A stretch of DNA of 64,000 nucleotides from an uncultured Bacteroidales bacterium (GTDB lineage Bacteria; Bacteroidota; Bacteroidia; Bacteroidales; Paludibacteraceae): NCBI GenBank assembly GCA_900319995.1, contig ONQO01000002.1, positions 1-64,000 of the forward strand. The letters run 5' to 3'. Shown piece by piece: positions 53,711 through 64,000 of the stretch; within the stretch, counting starts at the first letter, position 1, and each line of letters opens with the position of its first letter. The translations under genes and the position numbers were made by a program. The notes under the pieces were generated by a model that was not told where the DNA came from, did no database searches, and was given only the letters and a program-made list of their open reading frames with translations.

Positions 53711-54262
53711 ATGGCTGAAAACAAAAAACAATGGTATGTGTTGCGTGCTATCAGCGGCAAGGAGAACAAAGTAGAAGAGTACATCAATAATGCACTCGTC
53801 TCTTCATCTCTCTTCCGTGAGTATGTTTCGCAAGTGCTCATCCCCAGGGAGAAAGTGGTAACCCTCAAAAACGGCAAACGGACCGAGAAAGAACGTAATC
53901 TTCTTCCCGGATATTTGCTCGTCGAGTGTTATCTCTGCGACGAGAGCTTCCCGCTCTTGCGCAATATTCCTAACGTCCTTGGTTTCTTGAGTGGCGGTAA
54001 AACGACCGTAAAACCCGAACCGGTTTCCCAAGCCGAGGTCAACAAACTCGTTGGTCTGGCTAGTGAGTCCGAGATGCGTGCTGCAAGCGAAGTAGAATTC
54101 CTTGTCGGCGAAAGCGTCAAAGTGGTCGATGGTCCGTTCAACGGCTTCAAAGGAACCGTGCAGGAGGTTGCCGAAGATAAGCACAAACTCAAAGTGGTTG
54201 TTACTATCTTTGACCGACAAACTCCGCTGGAGCTCGGCTACAACCAGGTAGAAAAAGAGTAG
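53711..54262 (+). CDS. nusG: Transcription termination/antitermination factor NusG
   Basis: 183 aa. NGN domain (QWYVLRAISGKENKVEEYI; LLPGYLLVECYL; IPNVLGFL) and KOW motif VKVVDGPFNGFKGTVQEV. Binds RNA polymerase and links it to Rho or the ribosome. 37 bp after secE. Confidence 0.97.
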   Translation: MAENKKQWYVLRAISGKENKVEEYINNALVSSSLFREYVSQVLIPREKVVTLKNGKRTEKERNLLPGYLLVECYLCDESFPLLRNIPNVLGFLSGGKTTVKPEPVSQAEVNKLVGLASESEMRAASEVEFLVGESVKVVDGPFNGFKGTVQEVAEDKHKLKVVVTIFDRQTPLELGYNQVEKE

Positions 54263-54316
54263 GAGACCCCGTTACAGGTCGTTAGTCACTACTCGGTAGT
54301 TTCAAATTTATTAACC

Positions 54317-54346
54317 GGCCGAGGACGATAAGTCCGCTATCAGGCC
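54317..54346 (+). promoter_or_regulatory. Candidate L1-binding leader hairpin before rplK
   Basis: GGCC and GGCC close an asymmetric internal loop (GA opposite GCTATCA) topped by GGAC / GTCC. The L11-L1 mRNA leader is the classical site of L1 autoregulation and has this general shape. I cannot confirm the consensus. Confidence 0.3.
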
Positions 54347-54371
54347 AAAAACTATTAACAACAGTAAAACT

Positions 54372-54794
54372 ATGGCTAAAGAAATTGCTGGTTTTATCAA
54401 ACTCCAAATCAAGGGTGGCGCTGCCAATCCTGCTCCTCCTGTTGGTCCTGCTCTGGGTTCCAAAGGGGTGAACATCATGGAGTTCTGCAAACAGTTCAAT
54501 GCCAGAACGCAAGACAAAGCAGGCAAAGTGCTGCCTGTAGTTATCACCGTTTATACGGACAAATCGTTTGACTTCATCGTTAAGACTCCTCCTGTAGCTA
54601 TACAGCTCCTCGAGGCGGCTAAGGTGAAAAGCGGTAGCGATCAGCCTAACCGTAACAAAGTGGCTACTATCACCGAGGAACAGGCGCAGGCTATCGCTCA
54701 GGACAAAATGGTGGACCTCAACTGCTTCACCGTTGAATCCGCTCTCAAAATGGTCAAAGGTACTGCCCGCAGTATGGGAATCGTAGTTAAATAA
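54372..54794 (+). CDS. rplK: 50S ribosomal protein L11
   Basis: 140 aa, usual length. Conserved [36 protein letters not shown], and the C-terminal RNA-binding part [17 protein letters not shown]. Part of the GTPase-associated centre. Followed 24 bp later by rplA. Confidence 0.98.
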   Translation: MAKEIAGFIKLQIKGGAANPAPPVGPALGSKGVNIMEFCKQFNARTQDKAGKVLPVVITVYTDKSFDFIVKTPPVAIQLLEAAKVKSGSDQPNRNKVATITEEQAQAIAQDKMVDLNCFTVESALKMVKGTARSMGIVVK

Positions 54795-54818
54795 CCTTTT
54801 TCAATCAAATCAACAATT

Positions 54819-55508
54819 ATGGCAAAACTGACAAAAAAACAGAAGCTTGCTGCTGAGAAGATTGAAGCAGGTAAGCTCTACACCATCAACGAAGCGGCTG
54901 AACTCGTTAAAGAGATCACAACTACCAAGTTCGATGCAAGCGTTGATATCGACGTTCGTCTCGGAGTTGACCCGCGCAAAGCTAACCAAATGGTTCGCGG
55001 TGTCGTTGCACTTCCTAACGGAACAGGTAAAGTGGTTCGCGTTCTCGCACTCTGTATGCCGGACCAAGAGGCGGCTGCCAAAGAGGCAGGTGCTGACTAC
55101 GTTGGTCTGGATGAGTATATTGAAAAAATCAAAGGTGGATGGACGGACATTGACGTTATTATCACCCAACCTCAAATCATGGGTAAAATTGGTGCACTCG
55201 GTCGTATCTTAGGTCCACGCGGACTTATGCCGAACCCCAAGAGTGGTACCGTTACCATGGAAGTAGCGAAAGCGGTCAAAGAGGTAAAGGGCGGTAAGAT
55301 TGACTTCAAAGTTGACAAGTTCGGTATTGTACATACCTCCATCGGTAAAGTAAGTTTCAGCGCTGACAAAATCGCAGAGAACGCTCTCGCGTTCATCGAT
55401 ACCATCAAGCACCTGAAACCCGCTGTGTCGAAAGGTGAGTACATTAAGAGCGTTTATCTTTCCAGCACTATGAGTCAGGGTATTAAGATCGATACCAAAT
55501 CGCTTTAA
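54819..55508 (+). CDS. rplA: 50S ribosomal protein L1
   Basis: 229 aa. [45 protein letters not shown]. Forms the L1 stalk at the ribosomal E site and is a translational repressor of its own operon in many bacteria. Confidence 0.98.
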   Translation: MAKLTKKQKLAAEKIEAGKLYTINEAAELVKEITTTKFDASVDIDVRLGVDPRKANQMVRGVVALPNGTGKVVRVLALCMPDQEAAAKEAGADYVGLDEYIEKIKGGWTDIDVIITQPQIMGKIGALGRILGPRGLMPNPKSGTVTMEVAKAVKEVKGGKIDFKVDKFGIVHTSIGKVSFSADKIAENALAFIDTIKHLKPAVSKGEYIKSVYLSSTMSQGIKIDTKSL

Positions 55509-55533
55509 TCTCTAAAAAATCTAACAGACAAGT

Positions 55534-56064
55534 ATGAAAAAGGAAGATAAAAATCTCGTCATTGAAGCCCTTGGCGCACAAATGGCTGAGTATGCGCATT
55601 TCTACCTCGTTAATATCGAAGGTCTGAATGCGGAAGACACCAGCAAACTGCGTCGCGCTTGCTTCAAACAGGACATCAAACTTCTTGTTGCTAAGAATAC
55701 ACTGCTTCACAAAGCACTTGAGAAAAAAGGCATCGAGGCAGAGATTTTCGACGCATTGAAAGGCAACACCGCTCTCATGCTCTGCAACACTGGTAACGCA
55801 CCTGCTAAACTCATCAAAGAGTTTACCAAAGGTGACAAAACCGGTGAGGCTAAGCCACAACTCAAAGCTGCTTACGTAGAAGAAACAGTTTACGTTGGCA
55901 AGCAGAATCTCGAGTTCCTCTGCTCTATCAAGTCGAAGAACGAACTCATCGCAGACCTCGTTGCTCTTCTGCAATCACCTGCGAAGAACGTACTCTCTGC
56001 ACTTCAGAGCGGACAAAACACCATTCATGGTGTACTGCAAACTCTTGGCGAGCGCGCAGAATAA
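55534..56064 (+). CDS. rplJ: 50S ribosomal protein L10
   Basis: 176 aa. N-terminal rRNA-binding domain (TSKLRRACFKQDIKLLVAKNTLLHKAL) and C-terminal helix for L7/L12 dimers (LLQSPAKNVLSALQSGQNTIHGVLQTL). 25 bp after rplA, with no room for a separate L10 leader. Confidence 0.97.
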   Translation: MKKEDKNLVIEALGAQMAEYAHFYLVNIEGLNAEDTSKLRRACFKQDIKLLVAKNTLLHKALEKKGIEAEIFDALKGNTALMLCNTGNAPAKLIKEFTKGDKTGEAKPQLKAAYVEETVYVGKQNLEFLCSIKSKNELIADLVALLQSPAKNVLSALQSGQNTIHGVLQTLGERAE

Positions 56065-56146
56065 ATATCCAATGCACGTAATTACGTAATTACGTCATTA
56101 CAAATAACAATTAATTGAATTAAAAACATTTAAAATTTATACGATC

Positions 56147-56527
56147 ATGGCAGATCTTAAAGTTATTGCTGAAACATTAGTTAACCTTACTGTTAAGGAA
56201 GTAAATGAACTCGCTACTATCCTCAAAGAGGAGTACGGAATTGAGCCCGCAGCTGCTGCTGTAGCTGTTGCTGCTCCTGCTGCTGGCGGCGCTGCTGCTG
56301 AAGCTGCTGAGGAGAAAACTTCGTTCGACGTAGTTCTCAAGAGCGCTGGAGCTCAAAAACTCCAGGTTGTAAAAGCCGTTAAAGAGCAAACTGGTCTTGG
56401 ACTGAAAGAGGCTAAAGACATCGTTGACGCTGCTCCTGCTACCGTAAAAGAAGGCGTTGACAAAGCTACTGCTGAGGCTTTGAAGAAAGCTCTCGAAGAG
56501 GTAGGTGCTGAGGTAGAACTGAAGTAA
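56147..56527 (+). CDS. rplL: 50S ribosomal protein L7/L12
   Basis: 126 aa. N-terminal dimer domain, an Ala-rich hinge ([19 protein letters not shown]), and the factor-binding C-terminal domain ([35 protein letters not shown]). Followed by a terminator-like hairpin before rpoB. Confidence 0.98.
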   Translation: MADLKVIAETLVNLTVKEVNELATILKEEYGIEPAAAAVAVAAPAAGGAAAEAAEEKTSFDVVLKSAGAQKLQVVKAVKEQTGLGLKEAKDIVDAAPATVKEGVDKATAEALKKALEEVGAEVELK

Positions 56528-56563
56528 TAACCCCTTCAACCAACCACTCTAATGAGTGGAATA

Positions 56564-56602
56564 GGTTTAGATCCTTGCGACAAACGAGGGTCTAAACCTT
56601 TT
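56564..56602 (+). terminator. Attenuator/terminator between rplL and rpoB
   Basis: Stem GGTTTAGATCCT / AGGGTCTAAACC then TTTTCT. A smaller hairpin CCACTC / GAGTGG precedes it at 56544-56559. Partial termination here would set the ribosomal protein to polymerase ratio. Confidence 0.75.
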
Positions 56603-56760
56603 CTGCTCAATAGAACAGAATAATTAAATAACTGCAATTATTGGTAATTATTATAGGGCGAATGTTAAAATACTATAAATGACAAACCCACAGATTTAGA
56701 TTTAAATTATTCATTACCAACAGTTTAATTCTGTTAAACCAAATTCAACCATCTAAAATA

Positions 56761-59700
56761 ATGGCTACAACAAAAAAACAACAGAGAGTCAATTTCAGCC
56801 GTATGCAAAAGCATATGCCCTATCCTGACTTTCTGGAAATTCAGTTGAAGTCCTTCGCGGATTTCGTTCAGATGAATTCCACACCTGAGCAACGTCGTAA
56901 AGAAGGACTCTTTAAGGTATTCTCGGAGAACTTCCCCATCCAGGATACCCGCAACAGTTTTACGCTGGCTTTTTTGGACTATTCAGTGGACCGACCTCGT
57001 TACACGATTGAAGAGTGTATTAAACGCGGCCTTACCTACAGCGTCCCTTTGAAAGCAAAACTGCGTCTCAGTTGCGAGGATCCCGATCACGAGGATTTTG
57101 ACACTGTCGTTTCCGATGTTTATCTGGGTACTATTCCTTACATGACGCCGAAAGGCACGTTTGTTATCAACGGCGCTGAGCGCGTTGTTGTTAGTCAGTT
57201 GCACCGCTCGCCGGGCGTGTTCTTCGGCACCTCGATGCACTCTAACGGCACCAAACTTTATTCGGCACGTATCATTCCTTTCCGTGGCTCGTGGATTGAG
57301 TTCGCTACGGACATCAACAAGGTGATGTACGCTTACATCGACCGTAAGAAGAAATTGCCCGTAACAACACTGCTGCGTGCTATCGGTTTTGAGTCTGACA
57401 AGGACATCCTTAACTGTTTCGACTTGGCGGAAGAGGTGAAAGTGAACCGCGAAGCACTCGAAGCTTGCATGGGACGCAAACTGGCAGGTGATGTGATGAA
57501 AGCCTGGGTAGAGGATTTCGTGGACGAAGATACCGGTGAGGTGTCGTCTATCGAACGTAATACCATCGTCGTTGAGCGCGAGGAAGAACTGACTCCGGAT
57601 ACGATCGCTACTATCCTGGAATCAGGGTCGAAAACGATACTTCTTCACAAGCAAGAGGAACGCGAGAATGATTTCGCAATCATCTTCAATACCTTGCAGA
57701 AGGACCCGGCTAAAACGGAAAAAGAGGCTGTCCTCTATATCTACCGTCAGTTGCGTAATGCAGAGCCGGCAGATGATGCAACGGCACGAGAGATGATCCA
57801 GAACTTGTTCTTCTCGCAGAAGCGTTATGATTTGGGCGAAGTGGGGCGCTATCGTATCAACCGCAAGTTGAATATGTCCATCCCTGATGACACACGAGTG
57901 CTCACCAAGGAGGACATGATAGAGATTATCAAGTACCTCGTTATGCTTATCAACAGTAATGCCGAGGTGGATGACATCGACCACTTGAGCAACCGCCGCG
58001 TTCGTACTGTCGGCGAACAGTTGTTCAACCAGTTCGGTATCGGTTTGGCACGTATGGCACGCACCGTTCGTGAACGAATGAACGTCCGTGACAACGAAGT
58101 ATTCACACCGACCGACCTGATTAACGCCAAGTCGATTTCGTCGATTATCAACAGCTATTTCGGTACCAACGCCCTCAGCCAGTTCATGGATCAACAGAAC
58201 CCTCTGGCGGAGATTACCCACAAACGCCGTATGTCGGCTCTGGGACCTGGCGGCTTGAGCCGTGACCGTGCTGGTTTCGAGGTGCGAGACGTACACTATA
58301 CACACTACGGACGTCTCTGTCCTATCGAGACTCCGGAAGGTCCGAACATCGGTCTTATCTCTTCGCTCTGTATCTATGCGAAAATCAATGACCTTGGTTT
58401 CATAGAAACACCGTACCGCAAAGTAGCGGATAGCATGGTGGATCTTGATAACGACCATGTCATCTACCTCTCTGCCGAAGACGAAGAGAACCAGGTTGTT
58501 GCCCAGGGTAACGCTCCGCTCCGCGAGGACGGCAGTTTTATCCGCAGCAAGGTGAAGACCCGTTTGGGCGCTGACTTCCCTGTTGTGGCTCCTTCTGAGG
58601 TCAACCTCATGGACGTAGCTCCTTGCCAGATAGCTTCCGTTGCTGCGGCTTTGATTCCTTTCCTTGAGCATGACGATGCACACCGTGCACTCATGGGATC
58701 GAACATGATGCGACAAGCAGTACCCTTGATTACTTCAGAAGCACCGATAGTAGGTACTGGTATTGAGGAACAACTCGTCACCGACAGCCGGACCCAGATC
58801 GTGGCAGAAGGCAATGGTACTGTGACATATGTTGATGCCGACTATATCCGTATCAAGTATGACCGCACCGAGGAGGAAGAGGCTGTCAGCTTTGATCTGC
58901 CGGAGAAAGAATACAAACTGCCGAAGTTCGAGAAAACGAACCAGAATACAACCATTGACCTTCATCCGCTGGTACGCAAGGGCGACAAGGTGGAGAAAGG
59001 TCAGATACTGACAGAGGGCTATGCTACTGCCGGAGGCGAACTCGCATTGGGTAAGAACCTCAAAGTGGCTTATATCCCTTGGAAAGGTTACAACTACGAG
59101 GATGCTATCGTGCTTAGCGAGCGCATCGTCCGCGAAGATATGTACACTTCCGTTCACGTCGTGGAGCAACTGCTCGAAGTACGAGACACCAAACGTGGAA
59201 TGGAGGAGTTCACCGCAGATATCCCGAATATCTCCGAGGATGCAACCAAAGACTTGGATGAGAACGGTATCATCCGAATAGGTGCATATATCCAACCGGG
59301 GGACATCCTTATAGGTAAAATTACCCCGAAAGGAGAGACTGATCCTTCGCCGGAAGAGAAACTGCTCAAGGCTATCTTCGGTGATAAGGCAGGGGATGTC
59401 AAAGACGCTTCTCTTAAGGCAAGTCCGTCGCTCGATGGTGTTATCATCGACAAGAAACTGTATTGCCGCGCCAACAAGGACCGCAAGCAGAAAATGGAGG
59501 ATAAAGAGACGCTCCAGAAAATGGACCTCAAGTTCCGCGAGAAAGCAGAGACTCTCCGTGACCTCTTGATTGATAAACTCTATAACCTGCTCAACGGATG
59601 TCAGGCAGTTAGTGTAAAGGACATCCTTGGCACCGAGATGATCGGCAAAGGACAGCATTTCAGCAAAGAGCGTTTAAGCGAAATAGACTATTTCTCCGTG

Positions 59701-60573
59701 CTTCTCGAGGGATGGACCGCTGACGAGCACAGAAACGAACTCGTAGCTCAGTGCGTGCTCAACTATATCGACAAATATAAGGAGATGGACGCGATGCTCA
59801 AGCGTGAGAAATTCAATCTCACCATCGGCGATGAACTGCCGAACGGTATCATTCAGATGGCGAAAGTCTATGTCGCTAAGCGCCGCAAAATACGCGTGGG
59901 TGACAAGATGGCAGGACGTCACGGTAACAAAGGTATCGTATCCAAAATCGTACGCGTGGAGGATATGCCGTTCCTCGCGGATGGTACACCGGTAGATATC
60001 GTGCTGAACCCGATGGGTGTACCTTCGCGTATGAACATCGGACAGATCTTCGAGGCTGTGCTCGGCTGGGCTGGACAGGAACTGGGAGTGAAATTCTCAA
60101 CGCCTATCTTCGACGGTTGTACTATGGAGCAACTTGACGAGTGGACCGACAAGGCTGGACTTCCACGCGGCGGTAAAACACAGCTCTACGATGGCGAAAC
60201 AGGCGAACCGTTCGACCAGATGGCTACCGTTGGTGTGACCTACTTCATGAAACTCGGTCACATGGTCGATGATAAGATGCACGCGCGTTCGATTGGACCG
60301 TACAGTCTTATTACACAGCAGCCCTTGGGCGGTAAGGCACAGTTCGGTGGTCAGCGTTTTGGTGAGATGGAGGTTTGGGCGCTCGAAGCACACGGAGCGG
60401 CACACGTGCTGCAGGAAATCCTTACCATCAAGTCGGATGATGTCACAGGACGCGCTCGTACATACGAGGCAATTGTCAAAGGTGAGAACTTCCCGACTCC
60501 GGGACTGCCTGAGTCGCTTAACGTGCTCCTGCACGAATTGCAAGGTCTCGCACTCAGTATCAACATGGAATAA
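56761..60573 (+). CDS. rpoB: RNA polymerase beta subunit
   Basis: 1270 aa, full length. N-terminal [17 protein letters not shown]; rifampicin-region signature [40 protein letters not shown] (wild-type-looking); C-terminal [20 protein letters not shown]. Ends 14 bp before rpoC. Confidence 0.98.
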   Translation: MATTKKQQRVNFSRMQKHMPYPDFLEIQLKSFADFVQMNSTPEQRRKEGLFKVFSENFPIQDTRNSFTLAFLDYSVDRPRYTIEECIKRGLTYSVPLKAKLRLSCEDPDHEDFDTVVSDVYLGTIPYMTPKGTFVINGAERVVVSQLHRSPGVFFGTSMHSNGTKLYSARIIPFRGSWIEFATDINKVMYAYIDRKKKLPVTTLLRAIGFESDKDILNCFDLAEEVKVNREALEACMGRKLAGDVMKAWVEDFVDEDTGEVSSIERNTIVVEREEELTPDTIATILESGSKTILLHKQEERENDFAIIFNTLQKDPAKTEKEAVLYIYRQLRNAEPADDATAREMIQNLFFSQKRYDLGEVGRYRINRKLNMSIPDDTRVLTKEDMIEIIKYLVMLINSNAEVDDIDHLSNRRVRTVGEQLFNQFGIGLARMARTVRERMNVRDNEVFTPTDLINAKSISSIINSYFGTNALSQFMDQQNPLAEITHKRRMSALGPGGLSRDRAGFEVRDVHYTHYGRLCPIETPEGPNIGLISSLCIYAKINDLGFIETPYRKVADSMVDLDNDHVIYLSAEDEENQVVAQGNAPLREDGSFIRSKVKTRLGADFPVVAPSEVNLMDVAPCQIASVAAALIPFLEHDDAHRALMGSNMMRQAVPLITSEAPIVGTGIEEQLVTDSRTQIVAEGNGTVTYVDADYIRIKYDRTEEEEAVSFDLPEKEYKLPKFEKTNQNTTIDLHPLVRKGDKVEKGQILTEGYATAGGELALGKNLKVAYIPWKGYNYEDAIVLSERIVREDMYTSVHVVEQLLEVRDTKRGMEEFTADIPNISEDATKDLDENGIIRIGAYIQPGDILIGKITPKGETDPSPEEKLLKAIFGDKAGDVKDASLKASPSLDGVIIDKKLYCRANKDRKQKMEDKETLQKMDLKFREKAETLRDLLIDKLYNLLNGCQAVSVKDILGTEMIGKGQHFSKERLSEIDYFSVLLEGWTADEHRNELVAQCVLNYIDKYKEMDAMLKREKFNLTIGDELPNGIIQMAKVYVAKRRKIRVGDKMAGRHGNKGIVSKIVRVEDMPFLADGTPVDIVLNPMGVPSRMNIGQIFEAVLGWAGQELGVKFSTPIFDGCTMEQLDEWTDKAGLPRGGKTQLYDGETGEPFDQMATVGVTYFMKLGHMVDDKMHARSIGPYSLITQQPLGGKAQFGGQRFGEMEVWALEAHGAAHVLQEILTIKSDDVTGRARTYEAIVKGENFPTPGLPESLNVLLHELQGLALSINME

Positions 60574-60587
60574 GATTGGAGGACAAT

Positions 60588-63500
60588 ATGGCTTTTAAAC
60601 AAGAAAATAAGAAAACCGGTTTCACCAGAATCTCTATCGGACTCGCTTCGCCGGACGAGATAATGCAAATCTCTTCGGGAGAGGTGCTTAAACCGGAAAC
60701 GATTAACTATCGTACCTACAAACCCGAACGCGATGGTTTGTTTTGCGAACGTATCTTCGGTCCTACCAAGGATTACGAGTGCCACTGTGGTAAGTACAAA
60801 CGGATCCGCTACAAAGGTATTGTTTGCGAGCGATGCGGAGTTGAGGTAACAGAGAAAAAAGTACGTCGCGAGAGGATGGGACATATCAAACTCGTCGTTC
60901 CTGTTGCGCATATTTGGTACTTGCGCTCGCTGCCCTCCAAAATGGCGGCATTGCTGGGCATTCCTACCAAAAAACTCGACACCGTTATCTACTATGAGAA
61001 ATATCTCGTGGTACGGGCCGGTGCACTTGAAGGACAGGAAATCGGTGAAAAGAACGAAAACGACAAGAATCGTATCCCCATCGAGAACAGCATGCTCCTC
61101 GACGAAGATCAGTACCAGCAGGTAATGAATATCATCCCAGAGGATAACGAACTGCTCGATGACAACGACCCGAACAAAGTGATCGTCAAGATGGGTGCCG
61201 AGGCGGTATATGACCTCCTGCGCTCTATTGACTTGAACGAATTATCCTACGAGTTGCGCGCTACGGCGGACAAATCATCATCCGTTCAGCGCCGTCAGGA
61301 TGCGCTGAAACGCTTGCAGATTGTGGAAGCTTTCCGCGCCAGCAACGGCAGAAACCGTCCCGAATGGATGATACTGCAAGCGATACCCGTAACTCCTCCG
61401 GAGTTGCGGCCTCTCGTACCGCTGGACGGTGGACGTTTTGCTACATCTGACCTCAACGACCTCTATCGGCGCGTGATTATCCGTAATAACCGTCTCAAAC
61501 GCCTCATGGAAATAAAGGCGCCGGACGTAATTCTCCGCAACGAGAAACGTATGTTGCAGGAGGCGGTGGACAGCCTCTTCGATAACAGCCGTAAGACTAC
61601 GGCAATGAAATCCGACGCTAACCGTCCTCTCAAATCGCTCTCTGACTCGCTCAAAGGTAAACAGGGACGTTTCCGTCAGAACCTACTCGGTAAACGTGTG
61701 GACTATTCCGCACGTTCGGTTATCGTCGTTGGTCCGGAACTGAAAATGCACGAGTGCGGACTTCCCAAAGAGATGGCTGCGGAACTGTATAAACCGTTTA
61801 TCATCCGCAAACTTATCGAGCGCGGTATTGTCAAGACAGTCAAGTCTGCCAAGAAAATCATCGACCGCAGAGAGCCGGTTATCTATGAGATACTGGAGCA
61901 CGTCATGGAGGGACACCCCGTTCTGCTGAACCGTGCTCCGACCTTGCACCGTCATGGTATCTTGGCGTTCCAACCGCGTATGATCGAGGGTAAGGCTATA
62001 CAGCTACACCCGCTCTCTTGTGCCGGCTTCAACGCTGACTTCGATGGTGACCAGATGGCGGTTCACTTGCCGCTCTCTAACGAGGCGATACTCGAGGCAC
62101 AACTGCTCATGCTCGGTTCACACAATATCCTGGATCCTGCCAACGGTAACCCGATTACCGTTCCTTCACAGGATATGATACTCGGACTCTATTATATTAC
62201 TAAGGAGCGCGCAGGCGTGAAAGGTGAGGGACTTAACTTCTATTCGGAGGAAGAGACTATCATCGCACTCAACGAAGGACGCGTGGATATACACGCAAAA
62301 GTCAAAGTGCGCGTGAAAGATATCGTGAATGGAGAGCAGGTTCGTCATCTCGTAGAGACTACTCCGGGACGTATTATCGTGAACCAATATGTACCAGAAG
62401 AGATTGGATATCAGAACCTTCTGATGAAGAAAGGTGCGGTAAAGAGCATTATCTCCAAGGTTATCAAGACTTGTGGCGTAGCTCGTACTGCTAAGTTCCT
62501 CGACGATATCAAAGACCTTGGTTACTATCGCGCTTTCCGTGGCGGTTTGAGCTTCAACCTCAACGATATTCTTATCCCGGAGGAGAAGAAAGCATTGACC
62601 GAAAAGGGTAGTACGGACATCGACGAAATCAACGAGCGGTACAACTACGGTCTCTTGTCCGACGACGAGCGTTACCGTGCTACTATTGATACTTGGAAGA
62701 AAGTAGATGACGAGTTGAAGGACATCCTCATGAAGCACATGAAAGAGGCGGACAGTGGTTTCAACTCCGTATATATGATGATGGACTCCGGTGCCCGTGG
62801 TAACGAGCAGCAGATTAAGCAGTTGGCTGGTATCCGTGGTATCATGGCGAAACCGTTGAAAGCGGGTGCTACCGATACGCGTCCTGAAATCGAGAACCCT
62901 GTCCTCGCGAACTTCAAAGAAGGAATGTCCGTGCTCGAGTACTTCATCTCTACTCACGGTGCACGTAAGGGTCTTGCCGATACGGCCTTGAAGACAGCCG
63001 ACGCTGGTTATCTGACACGTCGTCTCGTGGACGTTTCGCACGATGTTATCATCAACGAAGAGGACTGTGGTACGCTCCGTGGTTTGTCGGCACGTGCTAT
63101 CAAGGATGCCAACGGACATGTCATCGCTTCGCTGACGCTCCGTATCCTCGGACGAGTGTCCGTACACGATATCCACGACAACGACGGCAACCTCATTGTG
63201 GCTGCAGGAGAAGAAATCCGCGAGGCACAATGCGAAGCTATCGAGGCTGCGGGTATTGAAGAAGTAGTTATCCGTTCCGTGCTCACCTGTGAAAGCAAGA
63301 AAGGTGTTTGTGCCAAGTGCTACGGACGCAACCTCGCGTCGCGTAAGATGGTGCAGAAAGGTGAGGCTGTCGGCGTGATTGCTGCACAGGCGATCGGTGA
63401 ACCGGGTACACAGCTGACTCTCCGTACCTTCCACTCCGGTGGTTTGGCGGGTGGTGCTGCTGCACAGGGAACGTATTCGCTTACTCGTGAAGGTATCATT

Positions 63501-64000
63501 GATATTGAGGACCTCCGTACTATCCTTACCGCTGCCGGTGACACCATCGTCGTCAGCCGTAAGAATACCCTCACCCTCAAGGATGAGAAAACGGGTGTCG
63601 TGCTCTCTACCTTCGATATACCATACGCTTCGAAACTGTTCGTAACTCCGGGCGAGAAATACCCGAAAGAGACACTCGTCTGCGAGTGGGATCCGTATAA
63701 GACTCCGTTGCTGATTGAGCAGGATGGTTTCATCCGTTACGAGGATGTTATCGAAAACGTAACCTGTAAAACCGAGGTGGACGAGCAAACGGGTAAGAAA
63801 GAAGTTTCGATTACGGAAACTAAGGATAAGACCAAAATGCCGCAAGCACATATCGTGGACAAAGCTGGTAATATCCTCCGTTCTTACAACTTGCCGGTTA
63901 AGGCAAGCCTGAACTTCACCGATGGAGCGGAAGTAAAAATCGGCGACACCTTGTTCTCTATGGCACGCGCTACCAATAGCGGTGGTGATATCACTTCCGG
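60588..64000 (+). CDS. rpoC: RNA polymerase beta' subunit, 5' part
   Basis: Starts ATG 60588-60590 ([19 protein letters not shown]) with GGAGGA upstream, and is open to the window edge (about 1137 codons). N-terminal zinc site [20 protein letters not shown]; catalytic [12 protein letters not shown] near residue 483; bridge-helix region [15 protein letters not shown]; second zinc site near [13 protein letters not shown]. The 3' end lies outside. Confidence 0.98.
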   Translation, partial: MAFKQENKKTGFTRISIGLASPDEIMQISSGEVLKPETINYRTYKPERDGLFCERIFGPTKDYECHCGKYKRIRYKGIVCERCGVEVTEKKVRRERMGHIKLVVPVAHIWYLRSLPSKMAALLGIPTKKLDTVIYYEKYLVVRAGALEGQEIGEKNENDKNRIPIENSMLLDEDQYQQVMNIIPEDNELLDDNDPNKVIVKMGAEAVYDLLRSIDLNELSYELRATADKSSSVQRRQDALKRLQIVEAFRASNGRNRPEWMILQAIPVTPPELRPLVPLDGGRFATSDLNDLYRRVIIRNNRLKRLMEIKAPDVILRNEKRMLQEAVDSLFDNSRKTTAMKSDANRPLKSLSDSLKGKQGRFRQNLLGKRVDYSARSVIVVGPELKMHECGLPKEMAAELYKPFIIRKLIERGIVKTVKSAKKIIDRREPVIYEILEHVMEGHPVLLNRAPTLHRHGILAFQPRMIEGKAIQLHPLSCAGFNADFDGDQMAVHLPLSNEAILEAQLLMLGSHNILDPANGNPITVPSQDMILGLYYITKERAGVKGEGLNFYSEEETIIALNEGRVDIHAKVKVRVKDIVNGEQVRHLVETTPGRIIVNQYVPEEIGYQNLLMKKGAVKSIISKVIKTCGVARTAKFLDDIKDLGYYRAFRGGLSFNLNDILIPEEKKALTEKGSTDIDEINERYNYGLLSDDERYRATIDTWKKVDDELKDILMKHMKEADSGFNSVYMMMDSGARGNEQQIKQLAGIRGIMAKPLKAGATDTRPEIENPVLANFKEGMSVLEYFISTHGARKGLADTALKTADAGYLTRRLVDVSHDVIINEEDCGTLRGLSARAIKDANGHVIASLTLRILGRVSVHDIHDNDGNLIVAAGEEIREAQCEAIEAAGIEEVVIRSVLTCESKKGVCAKCYGRNLASRKMVQKGEAVGVIAAQAIGEPGTQLTLRTFHSGGLAGGAAAQGTYSLTREGIIDIEDLRTILTAAGDTIVVSRKNTLTLKDEKTGVVLSTFDIPYASKLFVTPGEKYPKETLVCEWDPYKTPLLIEQDGFIRYEDVIENVTCKTEVDEQTGKKEVSITETKDKTKMPQAHIVDKAGNILRSYNLPVKASLNFTDGAEVKIGDTLFSMARATNSGGDITS

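Noticed and set aside
62166..63851. 561-codon open frame antisense to rpoC
   Set aside because: rpoC is certain on the other strand; the antisense peptide shows no domains and is a codon-bias shadow. The same holds for 57622-58716 and 58735-59658 antisense to rpoB.

Overview
The window looks like chromosomal DNA from a member of the order Bacteroidales (Bacteroidota). The evidence is SusC/SusD-type glycan uptake genes, promoters of the Bacteroidota type (a -7 box TAnnTTTG about 19 bp downstream of a TTG-type box), lipoprotein signal peptides, WG-repeat proteins, and the order tRNA cluster, tuf, tRNA-Trp, secE, nusG, rplKAJL, rpoB, rpoC. Genus and species cannot be read from it.

Layout. (1) 1-7026: the end of cysS, a decayed beta-helix gene fragment lying on the cysS stop, a minus-strand operon (aldo/keto reductase, parE, conserved membrane-anchored protein), a 1.2-kb repeat-rich gap with a possible 38-aa gene, and a CCA-adding enzyme. 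(2) 7135-21114, minus strand: a ten-gene polysaccharide-utilisation locus (PUL) with an amidohydrolase lipoprotein, GH36, SusC, SusD, a surface glycan-binding lipoprotein, a DUF4874/DUF4832 protein, a MYORG-like GH31, a DMT transporter and a secreted protein of unknown role. A DeoR/AgaR-like regulator is divergent from it at 21421. (3) 22484-36107, minus strand: a second operon that starts with agaS, a KbaZ/GatZ-type aldolase subunit, a CE7 acetyl esterase and a PfkB sugar kinase. It continues into secreted beta-helix and calcineurin-type phosphoesterase genes, two of which are split by frame changes. (4) 36108-37466: a 1.36-kb non-coding region full of 11-bp periodic repeats. (5) 37467-43008, plus strand: a beta-helix/carbohydrate-binding protein, a 46-aa peptide and a beta-helix/phosphoesterase fusion. 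(6) 43055-49644, minus strand: CBM9-like protein, NahK-like sugar kinase, HAD phosphatase, a second DUF4874/DUF4832 protein, then three envelope proteins preceded by a possible structured RNA. (7) 50303-64000, plus strand: six tRNAs and the tuf-rpoC translation/transcription cluster.

How the parts fit. The agaS / PfkB / KbaZ set points to catabolism of galactosamine-6-phosphate through the tagatose pathway. The NahK-like kinase, GH36 and GH31 enzymes fit release of galactose or GalNAc from glycans. The regulator at 21421 and the gene at 37467 share an exact 18-bp TTTCG direct-repeat site, and the agaS promoter carries TTTCGTTTCG, so all three loci may form one regulon. The phosphoesterases and beta-helix proteins suggest that the target glycan is decorated, perhaps with phosphate, but this is inference.

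The most unusual aspects of the window are the short tandem repeats with 7-bp and 11-bp periods in nearly every intergenic gap, some of which have invaded coding sequence, signal peptides and stop codons; the two split phosphoesterase genes; the possible structured RNA; and the shared C-terminal tail on unrelated secreted enzymes.
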